A stretch of DNA of 46,487 bases from a virus: the IMG/VR virus record IMGVR_UViG_3300017697_002774, positions 1 through 46,487 of that record; one strand, 5' to 3'. Every line of letters begins with the position of its first letter. Positions within the stretch are counted from its first letter, which is position 1. Below are positions 7,876 to 16,534 of this stretch, piece after piece. A model generated the notes under the pieces. It did no database searches and was not told the DNA's origin. It worked only from the letters and a program-made list of their open reading frames with translations. The position numbers and the translations under genes were made by a program.

Positions 7876-8210
7876 TTGGAATCCATTGTAGTATTTATTA
7901 TAAGTATTCTATGTCCCGTGACGGTAGTTCCATCTGTCTTAACTAGTATACCAAAGTCATCACCAATCCAAGTATCACCATTGTCTAATATAGTAATTAA
8001 CTTGGTGCTGATATCGTTATCATTGGTATGTGTAATCTCATTTTTATCATTGATAGTATAACCACACGGCTTGTCGTTTTTAAACTGTCCAGTTTGTGTA
8101 TGGGAAGTGACTAAGCCATTGAGTTTACCATCAACATATTCACCAACTATATTAGCACTCTCTCCTAAACCAGTGAACTTATTTCGTAGCATTATCTTAG
8201 TTACTAACAT
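7872..8210 (-). CDS. Small MORN-like repeat protein
   Basis: The 112-residue product contains MORN-like units (GEYVDGKLNGLV and GQFKNDKPCGY, about residues 23-52) and then an irregular beta-rich tail. The ATG at 8210 has a good GAGG site 6 nt upstream and overlaps the end of the MORN-methyltransferase gene; an ATG at 8192 is possible. It may be a detached piece of the larger MORN gene or a partner of it. MORN repeats usually form an extended beta meander that binds proteins or lipids. No enzymatic motif is seen. Confidence 0.6.
   Translation of the reverse strand: MLVTKIMLRNKFTGLGESANIVGEYVDGKLNGLVTSHTQTGQFKNDKPCGYTINDKNEITHTNDNDISTKLITILDNGDTWIGDDFGILVKTDGTTVTGHRILIINTTMDSK
7891..7898 (-). 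promoter_or_regulatory. Late-promoter-like motif ATAAATAC before the aminotransferase
   Basis: The minus-strand sequence is ATAATAAATACTACA, 16 nt before the ATG at 7875. It lies inside the end of the small MORN-like gene, so it may be just coding sequence, but it matches the motif before the baseplate and fibre units. Confidence 0.35.
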
Positions 8211-9579
8211 CTGTTACCTCAAACATATTTAAATCACTGCCATTGAATGGGCTTTGGGTGTATACTCCAATTAGACTATTATATTGTTTAAATATATTTG
8301 CTGGTCTAACATCCCATACTCTCCAACCATCGTTAATCGCTAACTCTATCTGTGTCCAATCTACACTGAGTTCATCTTTGTCATCATTATTACAACCTAT
8401 CTCTTCGGTAATTAATACACCATGTCCAGCGGTCAGTACTTCTTTGATAGTATCTAATTGACTCCATGCAGTAGTGGTGTGCATTGCATCATGTATTGCA
8501 AAATCAAAATCACCATGCGCTGTTACTATATCGTATATAGATTGTTTATCATAACAATCAGTGTTAAAGTAAAACTCAATTCCTGTTATCTGCGCTGCTA
8601 TTTTTAAATCTCGTATCTGTTGCGCCTCTAATTCGGTGTCTGGTATACTGGTAGGACTCAATCTATCAACTGCTATAATGACAGCATCAGGAAATAATAG
8701 TCGTAAGTGAACTAAGTGATCACCTCGTCCTATCCCAAATTCAACTATAACGGGCACATGGTTTACAAACTGATGATGATGTGCTATCATCATATCATAT
8801 ACCATACAATAATTTCTATCTAGTCTACGTTCTGTGCTGCGAGTTTTTGGATTGGTTGTTGCAATCCCAGTGTATGTTGAATGCAATACTTCGTGACCAA
8901 ATGCAAACACCCCACTATGTGACCAACCGTTATGATATTCAAGTCGTCCATTTCCGTGATAACGACCATTACGAAACCCACCCCAATATCGTTTAATCCA
9001 ATCACCATAATAATATGTTGAACGCTCACCATTGTATTCATCATGCATGGTAGTTATAAGATTCTTTTCTTCGGTGGTGATGCCGCGATCATCTACTGTA
9101 ATAGTTTCACCAACTGCGTTTATACTAACCCCATGTTCTGGATGCACACAACCATGCTCGTCTATACCAACACTGCTCGGATCTATTTCTATGTTATCTG
9201 ATGTATACCAATTACCAATTTGTGGCTCTGCGTGCATACCATGTACACTACCTATGAATTTAACCCCATTGTGTACTGTCGTTAGTATTCCAAATCCATT
9301 AGGTTGATTGTTTGAGAATTGTCCTACATAACTTGCGCCACTAGCCCATGTATGTACGCCATTGCCATTTTTAATATTAGATGTGTATTGACCAACATAT
9401 GTTTCGCCTTGAATCCAAGTCTTCACTGCTCTTCCACTAACTACATTATTATCAAAGTTACCAGCGCACTTACCTTGTAGGGTCACTTCGTAATAACCAA
9501 GACCATGTTCTTGATCTGCGTCATTGCGATGACCTGCATAGGTTCGCTGTGATGCATAATAATTACTATGTGTTTTCAT
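8197..9579 (-). CDS. MORN-repeat protein fused to a SAM-dependent methyltransferase
   Basis: Residues 1 to about 230 carry roughly six MORN-like repeats, for example TYVGQYTSNIKNGNG (60-74), SYVGQFSNNQPNGFG (83-97) and GGFRNGRYHGNG (200-211). From about residue 255 a class I methyltransferase domain follows, with the SAM-binding VEFGIGRGD (279-287), an acidic end of strand 2 (IIAVDR), and DFAIHDAMH plus GVLITEEI further on. The order suggests a repeat-based docking part and a catalytic part. The substrate is unknown. Its start overlaps the stop of the upstream sulfotransferase gene (ATGA), so it is co-translated with it. Both halves are recognisable, but the combination in a phage is unusual. 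Confidence 0.75.
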   Translation of the reverse strand: MKTHSNYYASQRTYAGHRNDADQEHGLGYYEVTLQGKCAGNFDNNVVSGRAVKTWIQGETYVGQYTSNIKNGNGVHTWASGASYVGQFSNNQPNGFGILTTVHNGVKFIGSVHGMHAEPQIGNWYTSDNIEIDPSSVGIDEHGCVHPEHGVSINAVGETITVDDRGITTEEKNLITTMHDEYNGERSTYYYGDWIKRYWGGFRNGRYHGNGRLEYHNGWSHSGVFAFGHEVLHSTYTGIATTNPKTRSTERRLDRNYCMVYDMMIAHHHQFVNHVPVIVEFGIGRGDHLVHLRLLFPDAVIIAVDRLSPTSIPDTELEAQQIRDLKIAAQITGIEFYFNTDCYDKQSIYDIVTAHGDFDFAIHDAMHTTTAWSQLDTIKEVLTAGHGVLITEEIGCNNDDKDELSVDWTQIELAINDGWRVWDVRPANIFKQYNSLIGVYTQSPFNGSDLNMFEVTDVSN

Positions 9580-10301
9580 TTAAATTTATTCCTAAGATAA
9601 TCGTAGAATTGTTGTTCATAATATATATGATCATCTATTAATTGTGACTCGCTATCAGTTAATTCATTGTAATATTCTTGTTGATAAATTGTTAATTCAT
9701 CACTGGTATTGTTGGAATGAACAGAATCTAGATTGACATTCAATCCACATCTAGTTACCAGTTGATCTACTTTAGTGACATAATCGTTATCCATGAACAT
9801 CACGTGATCGATTGAAGACATTGTCTCTAGTGATTGGTGTAATAAATCTTGTTGCAATGAATCATCGCTACCTCTTCCAAAATCTATTCCGAGACTGCAT
9901 TCATTACTGAAATGTTGGTATTGCCAATAAGTGGGAGTAGGTAATAATCTGTCTCTATTCATGAACCATGTGCTGAAATCTATGGTGGTTGTAATTTTGT
10001 TTATGTGTTCACACTCTAGTCTGTAGTAATTGTATGCACTAATTATTCTACTGCGTGGTTCGCGTAACACAGTAGCATACTCCACATCGAATGCCATTCC
10101 AGTACGTACTCCGTGTCCTAGAATCACACCGAACTTGTCTTGTGTTAGTTCATCTATTGGATGCACTTTTTGCTCATTACCATGATAATTTGTTACGAAC
10201 TCATTAGTCACTCGTTGGTATATGAAATCACTGTTGTGCTTATAGCGATCAACAAGCGTGGTGCCTCCATTTTTAAATACGTGAAGGAATGCTAGTCGCA
10301 T
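9576..10301 (-). CDS. Sulfotransferase-like protein (first of two)
   Basis: The 241-residue product starts MRLAFLHVFKNGGTTLVDRY. HVFKNGGTTL (7-16) matches the 5'-phosphosulfate-binding loop of PAPS-dependent sulfotransferases (usual form HIPKTGGTTL). VLREPRSRIISAYNYYR fits the 3'-phosphate-binding RxxxxRxxSxY block. GHG after VIL matches a conserved region of the carbohydrate sulfotransferase group. These enzymes move a sulfo group from PAPS to a sugar hydroxyl or other acceptor. No PAPS-making enzyme is seen in the window, so PAPS would come from the host. It has a GGAG ribosome site and overlaps the other sulfotransferase gene by 29 nt. Confidence 0.75.
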   Translation of the reverse strand: MRLAFLHVFKNGGTTLVDRYKHNSDFIYQRVTNEFVTNYHGNEQKVHPIDELTQDKFGVILGHGVRTGMAFDVEYATVLREPRSRIISAYNYYRLECEHINKITTTIDFSTWFMNRDRLLPTPTYWQYQHFSNECSLGIDFGRGSDDSLQQDLLHQSLETMSSIDHVMFMDNDYVTKVDQLVTRCGLNVNLDSVHSNNTSDELTIYQQEYYNELTDSESQLIDDHIYYEQQFYDYLRNKFK

Positions 10302-11061
10302 TATATAACTCCATATCGTATTTTACATCATCTAATACAAGTTGTTGGTTGGTAGTTGATAAGTCATTAAATTGTATCATCTCGCTTCCTTGAAATTTTA
10401 ATGTATCACTTGTTACATTGGTACGATGTATATCTCTGATCTCATTAAACACAATACCATGTATATCACAAATACTTTCAAACTCTTGCACAATGTCATT
10501 ATTTGTATTTATATAGTGTGTGATACGCTGCTGTGTATTTTGCTGAAACCATGTATAGTTACGTTGATCATTTGCACGCTTTATCTCAGTATAATTCTGG
10601 TATGCAACTTGATTGATGCTAGTTTTTTCTCCATCCCAGTGTAGTATCTGATTGCTGTACATGGTGTCGTACTCGTGTATATCATGTCTCCAATGTCCAT
10701 TGCATTGATTTAAGAAGTCGATCATACTAGTGTAAGGCATTGGTCGCATCTGATCTTTGTTTATGAACCATGTATAGAAGTCCAACCCTACTTGGTTATT
10801 AGGGTTCATGTATGTTAATTGAGTGAGTGTAAAGTTATACTGACTCATAATACGTTCTACAGGATTTCTCAATGCTGTAACGTATACAACGGGTCGTACA
10901 TCATCCCATTTATCAAATTTCGCAGTATGTCCAAATATCACATCATGATCGTTCACAGTCTCACGATCACATGCACAGAAGTTATCATTGTGCCAGTATC
11001 GTTCAATTAGAGTTGTCCCAGCGGTCTTGGGTATATGTAAGAATACTATCCTAGGCTTCAT
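10273..11061 (-). CDS. Sulfotransferase-like protein (second of two)
   Basis: From the ATG at 11061 the protein begins MKPRIVFLHIPKTAGTTLIE, with a textbook 5'-phosphosulfate-binding loop (residues 9-18). ALRNPVERIMSQYNF supplies the 3'-phosphate-binding Arg and Ser, and GHTAKF aligns with the conserved GH block. I chose 11061 because it gives an ATGA overlap with the upstream radical SAM gene and the usual start; a frame-compatible ATG at 11103 would add 14 unlike residues. It resembles the downstream sulfotransferase in length and layout, which suggests an old duplication, although the two are far from identical. The acceptor is unknown; a sugar is the best guess from the neighbours. Confidence 0.8.
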   Translation of the reverse strand: MKPRIVFLHIPKTAGTTLIERYWHNDNFCACDRETVNDHDVIFGHTAKFDKWDDVRPVVYVTALRNPVERIMSQYNFTLTQLTYMNPNNQVGLDFYTWFINKDQMRPMPYTSMIDFLNQCNGHWRHDIHEYDTMYSNQILHWDGEKTSINQVAYQNYTEIKRANDQRNYTWFQQNTQQRITHYINTNNDIVQEFESICDIHGIVFNEIRDIHRTNVTSDTLKFQGSEMIQFNDLSTTNQQLVLDDVKYDMELYNATSIPSRI

Positions 11062-12086
11062 GGTCTTGATTTGCCCATTATGATGTCGGTAATGCAATAG
11101 CACGCATCTTTATTACATACAATTGCCTTCGTAGGCATTTCAAAGTTTTCTATATCGTCAATTCTACCAAGCCAATTTACATCAACACTGCCCTCTACTC
11201 TTTCTGGTAGACATGCGGCACGACTAATATATCCGCGTTCGTTGATAAACAATCCATCAATACCAGCCATGCATGTCCAACCACGGAAACTTATACGATC
11301 ACTAGTGTAAAGGTTGTTAGCAGATAACGGAAACTCATCATAATACCTACCATCTACTGTCTTAAATGTTGCTGCTACATCTAGTGGCATAGGGTATTTT
11401 TCAAAGTCAGTGACGGTCGGTGCATGAAATCGTATAGTAGAATCAGTGTCTATGTATTCCTGTTGTGGTATTGTATAGATGTGCTTGTGTTCGTTATCGG
11501 TCAACCACTCGTCAACCACTGGAACTTTCTCTACATGTAGACACTGTGGAGTTTTGTTTTGCTTTATACCTTCAAAGAACTCAATACACTTTTCAAAGTA
11601 CTGCTGTCTTGTGTGCATCATAACCCTGACACCAAGCATTGTATAGGGCCATAATGTTTCTACTACATTCAAGCAATGTTTTACATTACTCTTCTCGCTG
11701 TGGAAACTAAAACTTACCCAGCGATACATGTGTCTTGTACGTTCCCAAAACTTAATGTTCTTACTGCCGTTGGTGGTTAGACCTATCGCTACATCTTGTT
11801 CATATAACCATATAACCAAATCCTCAAACAGATCAAGTGCAGTGGGTTCGCCACCAGTGAAACTAATAACCAATTGTTCATCTGGATCTAAACTTTTCTT
11901 AATCTTCGTAACAGTATCTTTGTAATGTTGCAAGTCAAAGTCAGGACTGCTACCAGCATAGTTGTATGGATGACAATACTCACAACTAAAGTTGCACGTG
12001 TTTGTTAAATTCCAATTGATGTGAAAGTATTTGTTATAGTGTTGATATATTTCAATCAATCGTGTGTTTTTGCTATTTGACAACAT
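11058..12086 (-). CDS. Radical SAM protein
   Basis: Numbered from ATG 12086, the radical SAM motif is C31, C35, C38 within NTCNFSCEYC. It is followed by ISFTGGEPT, the GGEP SAM-binding block, and GLTTNGS. The C-terminal part has FRGWTCMAGIDGLFINERG and a late cysteine group (VCNKDACYC), suggesting an extra cluster. I preferred ATG 12086 over the TTG at 12104 because it has an AGG site at fair spacing; it overlaps the preceding gene by 14 nt. Such proteins modify peptides or small molecules. It lies between a gene of unknown function and a sulfotransferase. Substrate unknown. Confidence 0.8.
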   Translation of the reverse strand: MLSNSKNTRLIEIYQHYNKYFHINWNLTNTCNFSCEYCHPYNYAGSSPDFDLQHYKDTVTKIKKSLDPDEQLVISFTGGEPTALDLFEDLVIWLYEQDVAIGLTTNGSKNIKFWERTRHMYRWVSFSFHSEKSNVKHCLNVVETLWPYTMLGVRVMMHTRQQYFEKCIEFFEGIKQNKTPQCLHVEKVPVVDEWLTDNEHKHIYTIPQQEYIDTDSTIRFHAPTVTDFEKYPMPLDVAATFKTVDGRYYDEFPLSANNLYTSDRISFRGWTCMAGIDGLFINERGYISRAACLPERVEGSVDVNWLGRIDDIENFEMPTKAIVCNKDACYCITDIIMGKSRP

Positions 12087-12915
12087 AGTTTGTAATACCT
12101 GCAATTTTTCTATTTATTAAAGATTTGTCACAATGCCAACGACCAATCTTTAGATACCCATAATTAAAATCAGATGCATTGATGTTCCATTTACTAAACT
12201 GCCTTGGCTGTTTCATTTCTTTCAATGATTGACTGTGTTGATAGGTGATGTCTTCGCAATACAATGTTATAGCATTATCGTAATATGTCATGGACGTTGC
12301 TATATTCGTTTCAAACGTATCATCTTCTTCAAGACTATAATAGTCGAGATTTTCGCCAAGTGTAAATCCCAATGTAGGATCAGACAATATAATATCTCCA
12401 TAGCATAAGTCTAGATTAAATCTAGATTGATGATCTTCTGATAATAGTCTGAAATCACTTTCAAATTGTAAATCAAAACTGTGATTACACAAGTAACGCT
12501 CGTTAAGTCGTTTTACATATGAAAGAGCATCCGCAAACAAACGAGCGTCTAAGTTACCTTGTTGTATTAGATATTGATACTGTATGAACAAATGTATATG
12601 TAAATTTTGTATTTGCGTTCTATCATGTACATCAACGAGGTTGTGTTGAAAATTTACCGAGTCATTAATCAAAGGACTAGCAACAAACCCGTATACGTCA
12701 AAATATGTTGCGCTAGACTCTGGCCACTGTCTACTGCGTATCGCATTCAATAAACGATCTAGTTCGACTTGTTGTGCATCTTTGTCAATAGTTAGTGTAT
12801 TGTTTTTTAACGATGGATACGTACTTACATCAATGTTAAGATCAATATCAATATCAAGAATCACTTCTGTAGTCTGACCATAATCTAGTTCAACTTCAAG
12901 TTTTGTTAATCCCAT
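12073..12915 (-). CDS. Protein of unknown function between two radical SAM genes
   Basis: The 280-residue product has no motif I recognise. The N-terminal third is rich in Asp and beta-forming residues (KLEVELDYGQTTEVILDIDI), the middle is helical with many His, Gln and Tyr (IQNLHIHLFIQYQYLIQQGN), and the C-terminal region has paired aromatic and His residues (NYGYLKIGRWHCDK). It lies 3 nt downstream of one radical SAM gene and overlaps another, so it is very probably co-expressed with both. It could be a substrate, a partner or a separate enzyme; the middle part vaguely recalls an iron or oxygenase-type His-rich segment, but I cannot support that. Confidence 0.6.
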   Translation of the reverse strand: MGLTKLEVELDYGQTTEVILDIDIDLNIDVSTYPSLKNNTLTIDKDAQQVELDRLLNAIRSRQWPESSATYFDVYGFVASPLINDSVNFQHNLVDVHDRTQIQNLHIHLFIQYQYLIQQGNLDARLFADALSYVKRLNERYLCNHSFDLQFESDFRLLSEDHQSRFNLDLCYGDIILSDPTLGFTLGENLDYYSLEEDDTFETNIATSMTYYDNAITLYCEDITYQHSQSLKEMKQPRQFSKWNINASDFNYGYLKIGRWHCDKSLINRKIAGITNYVVK

Positions 12916-12918
12916 ACG

Positions 12919-14205
12919 TTACTTTACCGCATCCTTAATTATCTTCATCTCTGGTATGATTGCGTATGTGTCTTCTCCCCGTATTTCATCTAATTGCTCT
13001 GTTATCTTAACAAATTTCTTAGCACCTTCTTTATCCCACGGCTTTTCCAATTCACTTAATATATGATTCATGATACCTTGAATACTTGTGTTATGCTCTT
13101 TTCCGTAATCCACAATCCATTCTTTTAGATGATCTATAATGATTTGTCTCTGTTTATCAGGCCATATACTTACATGGTAATGTTCAGGAGTTTCCAATAA
13201 ATTAATAAACCAGTTATTGTGCTTAATGTACTCATACTTTTTGATTGCACCAAGTGCGATTAACTCTTCCACTATCTCTGGGATTCTGAAAACATTCCAT
13301 GCTCCAATCGTCAATCCAGGTCGCATTATGATATTAGGATACTGTGCTACTTCTTTTATATTTTTCGCAACAGTCTCCCATACAGTACCAGCGCGAATCA
13401 ATTCTCCTCGCTCACCTATCTCGTCAATACTAGGCCACACTTCTATCATTCCAAATTCCCATTGCTGCCAATAGTCTAGAACTTTCTTCTTTTTGTATCC
13501 CAATATACTCATGTTAGTATTGTACTGTATCTTGACATCAAATCGCTTTTTTTCAACAAGCATATCTAGTATTTCCCAGTGTTCAGGCATCATCAATGGT
13601 TCGCCACCAGCGAAATAAATACTTTCAACTTTATCAACACTCGACTTTAAGAAGTCTACATTTGTTGTTTTTTCAGTCTGCTTGATGAATGAAACTTTTT
13701 CTTGTTCGGTAATCCAATTCAACTTCTTAGCATCAGGGACCCAAGCACTGCTGTATCTAGGACCGCAACTGCGACATTTAAAATTACATAAATTACTAAA
13801 ACGAAAATCCCAATACCTAAGATCCATGGTTGTACACGCGCCATCTTCTTCGGTGATTGTTGGTATCAATTCTAATACCTGTGGGAAATTTTTATTGTGA
13901 TGTGTGCGACCACTTGTTCCCGCTACCTTTTCTCTATCAAAGCATTTATTGCAGATCGCAGGTTCTTTACCATCTATCATTTCTTTTCGTAGCGTTTTCA
14001 TGTTGTTGCTATTCCAAATTTCTTCAATGGAATCTTCATTCAAATCACCAGCGAAATAATCATGTGCACTGGTCAAACAACAAGGTACAACTTTTCCATT
14101 TGGTTCAAAATTCAAATGCATCCACGGCACTGCACATATGGTGTCACTTACCATCACTTCTTCTACGACTTGTTCTTTTTTAATTTCATCCACTTGTTTA
14201 TTCAT
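12919..14205 (-). CDS. Radical SAM protein with N-terminal SPASM/twitch-like domain
   Basis: In this 428-residue protein the cysteine-rich auxiliary part comes first: C24 in TICAVPWMHLNFEPNGKVVP, then C42, C43, C85 and C88 (CNKCFDRE). The catalytic CxxxCxxC follows at C140, C144 and C147 (FSNLCNFKCRSC), then YFAGGEPLM, a GGEP-type SAM-binding block. This reversed order is found in the twitch-domain radical SAM proteins known from T4-like phages of aquatic hosts, whose function is not settled. It begins at the stop of thyA with a 1-base overlap. The TATA-less junction suggests it is transcribed with folA-thyA. Confidence 0.85.
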   Translation of the reverse strand: MNKQVDEIKKEQVVEEVMVSDTICAVPWMHLNFEPNGKVVPCCLTSAHDYFAGDLNEDSIEEIWNSNNMKTLRKEMIDGKEPAICNKCFDREKVAGTSGRTHHNKNFPQVLELIPTITEEDGACTTMDLRYWDFRFSNLCNFKCRSCGPRYSSAWVPDAKKLNWITEQEKVSFIKQTEKTTNVDFLKSSVDKVESIYFAGGEPLMMPEHWEILDMLVEKKRFDVKIQYNTNMSILGYKKKKVLDYWQQWEFGMIEVWPSIDEIGERGELIRAGTVWETVAKNIKEVAQYPNIIMRPGLTIGAWNVFRIPEIVEELIALGAIKKYEYIKHNNWFINLLETPEHYHVSIWPDKQRQIIIDHLKEWIVDYGKEHNTSIQGIMNHILSELEKPWDKEGAKKFVKITEQLDEIRGEDTYAIIPEMKIIKDAVK

Positions 14206-15053
14206 TATACCGCCATTGGTGCTTTGATGAAAGGCATTGGATAGTAATTTGCCAATTGATAATCTTCTACAGAAGATGCTAACACATCAGATAACGATGT
14301 GAATTGCTTACTGATATTTAGTGTTGGTAACTCCATTGGTGGGCGCTTCAATTGCTCTTGTACTTGTGTGGTATGGTTCTGATAGATATGAGCATCACCA
14401 ATCGTATGCACAAACGTACCTACTTCCAAGTCGCAAATATTTGCTATGATGTGAACCAACAACGAATAACTTGCAATATTGAATGGTACACCAAGAAACA
14501 TATCAGCACTACGCTGATACATCTGGCAACTTAATTTTCCATTCATCACATAGAATTGAAACATTGTATGACATGGCGGCAACGCCATTTTATCAATCAA
14601 TGGTGGGTTCCATGCGCTTACTATGATACGTCTACTATCGGGATTAGTCTTGATCTCGTTGATCGCCCATTCAATCTGGTTGACCCCACCAAAATCTACC
14701 CACTGCTTACCATACACAGGTCCAAGTTCTTTGACTTCATCTGTATTGGTGTATCCTAATGCAGCACCTTGATTGTCTGCATTAGCCGTCCATATAGTTT
14801 TATTTTTGATATCACGAGTACCATGAAGTATATACGACAATCTTCTCTCGTCTGTGCTACCTTCAAGGAACCAAAGTAGTTCACTTACTACTGCGTTCCA
14901 TGCTAATCTTTTTGTAGTGACTGCTGGGAAACCATCTTGTAGATTGTATCTTGACTGATGACCGAATAAACTACGAGTACCAGTTCCAGTACGATCAGTT
15001 CTATCTTCGCCATGCTCTGTCACGTCACTCAACGATTGTAAATATTGTTTCAT
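14205..15053 (-). CDS. thyA: Thymidylate synthase
   Basis: The enzyme makes dTMP from dUMP using methylenetetrahydrofolate. From ATG 15053 the product has 282 residues, close to the usual 264-290. Visible blocks are an N-terminal DRTGTGTRSLFG, TIWTANADNQ, GPVYGKQW, the RRIIVSAWNP phosphate-binding region, the catalytic Cys161 in LPPCHTMFQF, and the FLGVPFNIASY fold core. I chose 15053 because its ATG overlaps the folA stop (TAATG), it has GGTGAAG at good spacing, and MKQYL is the typical start. Paired with the folA product, which regenerates tetrahydrofolate, it boosts dTTP supply for phage DNA synthesis. Confidence 0.97.
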   Translation of the reverse strand: MKQYLQSLSDVTEHGEDRTDRTGTGTRSLFGHQSRYNLQDGFPAVTTKRLAWNAVVSELLWFLEGSTDERRLSYILHGTRDIKNKTIWTANADNQGAALGYTNTDEVKELGPVYGKQWVDFGGVNQIEWAINEIKTNPDSRRIIVSAWNPPLIDKMALPPCHTMFQFYVMNGKLSCQMYQRSADMFLGVPFNIASYSLLVHIIANICDLEVGTFVHTIGDAHIYQNHTTQVQEQLKRPPMELPTLNISKQFTSLSDVLASSVEDYQLANYYPMPFIKAPMAV

Positions 15054-15544
15054 TAAATCTTCACCCATTTCTCTATTGTTAGTGTATCGTGATCTACATT
15101 AGTACATCTGAACAATTTTTTAATCGATTGCTCTGGTAAAAATGTATCACATGCATATACCTCGTCAATACGACTAATCCATATTTCATCTATGAAGGGT
15201 ATCATTGTTTCTAACAGTTGTGCACCACCTATCAGCCAAATATCCTCTAAATTATCGTATTGTGACAATTCTTCAAAAGTATTTCCAATATGTGTTAATG
15301 TATCAATACTCATTATAGCACAGTTATAGTATGTGTCAACATTTAAAGTTCTTGATATTATAATATTCTGTCGATCAGGCAATGGCTTGAAGGGCAATGA
15401 ATCCCACGTCTTTCTTCCCATGATCACAGTAGAATCTATAGTACATTCTTTAAACCATTTAAGATCATCTGAGTTATGAGGCCATGGCATTGTACCATCT
15501 TTGCCAATGCCCCAATTGGCATCTGCTGCTAGTATTGCTTTCAT
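15053..15544 (-). CDS. folA: Dihydrofolate reductase
   Basis: At 163 residues this has normal DHFR length. It begins MKAILAADANWGIGKDGTMPW, with the substrate-binding WGIG and MPW loop, then SDDLKWFKECT, VIMGRKTWDSLP (NADPH-binding) and IWLIGGAQLLE (the GG motif). It reduces dihydrofolate, the by-product of thymidylate synthase, to tetrahydrofolate. A GGAG ribosome site precedes the ATG, and the stop overlaps thyA, so the pair is translationally coupled. A host-type promoter sequence lies inside this gene (15312-15339), which could give thyA extra expression. Finding this pair inside a late-oriented decoration island is unusual for T4 relatives, where such genes are early. Confidence 0.96.
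   Translation of the reverse strand: MKAILAADANWGIGKDGTMPWPHNSDDLKWFKECTIDSTVIMGRKTWDSLPFKPLPDRQNIIISRTLNVDTYYNCAIMSIDTLTHIGNTFEELSQYDNLEDIWLIGGAQLLETMIPFIDEIWISRIDEVYACDTFLPEQSIKKLFRCTNVDHDTLTIEKWVKI
15312..15339 (-). promoter_or_regulatory. Possible internal sigma70 promoter inside folA
   Basis: On the minus strand TTGACA (15334-15339) is followed after 16 nt by TATAAT (15312-15317), both perfect matches. It would point towards thyA and the genes beyond. The codons there are ordinary, so the match could be chance in AT-rich DNA. Confidence 0.4.
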
Positions 15545-15550
15545 TATATA

Positions 15551-16534
15551 TTACTCCAGTGTGTCAATTACTTGATCTTCTCTTACTTGCGCACCTAATC
15601 TACTAGGATTAATCTGCACTGTCTTAAAGAACTTTGAACCATTTGCATCTAAGTCAGCGATTTCTAATTGCAATTCTCGCTGTAACTCAATGCCTAGTCT
15701 AATTGTTTCATCTTTTAATTTACCTAGATCCCACTTACCACCTGTACGAATACATAACTGATCACCACCTTCAAACTGTGGGAAAATCTCAGTATTGAAA
15801 TAATTAGTCAACCAATCAAAGTCACGTACATTTTTCCAATCCCAATCTTTCCTGAGTACGTTAGTCATATGACAACCTAATCGTGCACCATAAACTGCCC
15901 ACAATCCATTCAGTGAGTCTTCGCCAACCGACATCCATGTAAGTAATCGTTGATAGTTTTTCTTATGTACTACCTCTTTCAACTTTGACGGATCTACAAT
16001 GTCACCATCAACTAGTCCCATCTTAACACCTTCTCGAAACCCTGCACGCCATGCTTGAAGCGGACTTGCATTGTTCATTACATTACAATATACATTATTC
16101 ATTTGCACATAATTGATGTTCCAACAGAAGTCTACTTGTGCACGCTTATCACCTTCTGGTGCTAATTCATGTGTGCGCATATTTTCTACAACTGTCTTAG
16201 GCCAACACTTGATTCCACCGTTACCATAAATCAGGCCATTTATTTCGTTCTTACCAGCCCAACTAACAACATCAGAGTCACCTATATTATCCATATCTAA
16301 TTCTACATTGAAGAATGATGGGTCTACAATATTGTCAGCATCTATAGTGACGAATCTTGAAGTCTCGGATAATGCTGCTGCTGCTTTGTGCGCTGCGTCA
16401 CTTCCCCACACACCATGACTGCGTTTAGCCCAAGGGGCTTTATCTAGTAGGTCTGCAAAGTTTTCGTCTGCATTTGGTTCATCATAACTTATGTAAATAA
16501 TATCAAAATCGTTCACGCTTACCATATTAGTCAT
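15551..16534 (-). CDS. Glycosyltransferase-like protein with a DxD motif
   Basis: The 327-residue product opens with FDIIYISYDEPNADENFADL and HGVWGSDAAHKAAA, followed by FVTIDADNIVDPSFF, where DAD (about 75-77) looks like the metal-binding DxD of a GT-A glycosyltransferase. NGLIYGNGGIKCW further on resembles the acceptor-side loop of family 2-like enzymes. I recall close relatives among T4-like phages of aquatic bacteria, usually named glycosyltransferase or hypothetical. It starts with a strong AGGAG site on a TAATG overlap. It probably transfers a sugar to a phage or host target; donor unknown. Confidence 0.6.
   Translation of the reverse strand: MTNMVSVNDFDIIYISYDEPNADENFADLLDKAPWAKRSHGVWGSDAAHKAAAALSETSRFVTIDADNIVDPSFFNVELDMDNIGDSDVVSWAGKNEINGLIYGNGGIKCWPKTVVENMRTHELAPEGDKRAQVDFCWNINYVQMNNVYCNVMNNASPLQAWRAGFREGVKMGLVDGDIVDPSKLKEVVHKKNYQRLLTWMSVGEDSLNGLWAVYGARLGCHMTNVLRKDWDWKNVRDFDWLTNYFNTEIFPQFEGGDQLCIRTGGKWDLGKLKDETIRLGIELQRELQLEIADLDANGSKFFKTVQINPSRLGAQVREDQVIDTLE

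Noticed and set aside
12104-12125. AATAAATAG before the radical SAM gene as another late motif
   Set aside because: It is coding sequence of the preceding gene and lacks the following C of the recurring TAAATAC; too weak to list.
15542-15580. TTGACA and TATAAT just upstream of folA
   Set aside because: The spacing is only 13 nt and the -10 box runs into the folA start codon, so it cannot be a normal promoter for that gene.
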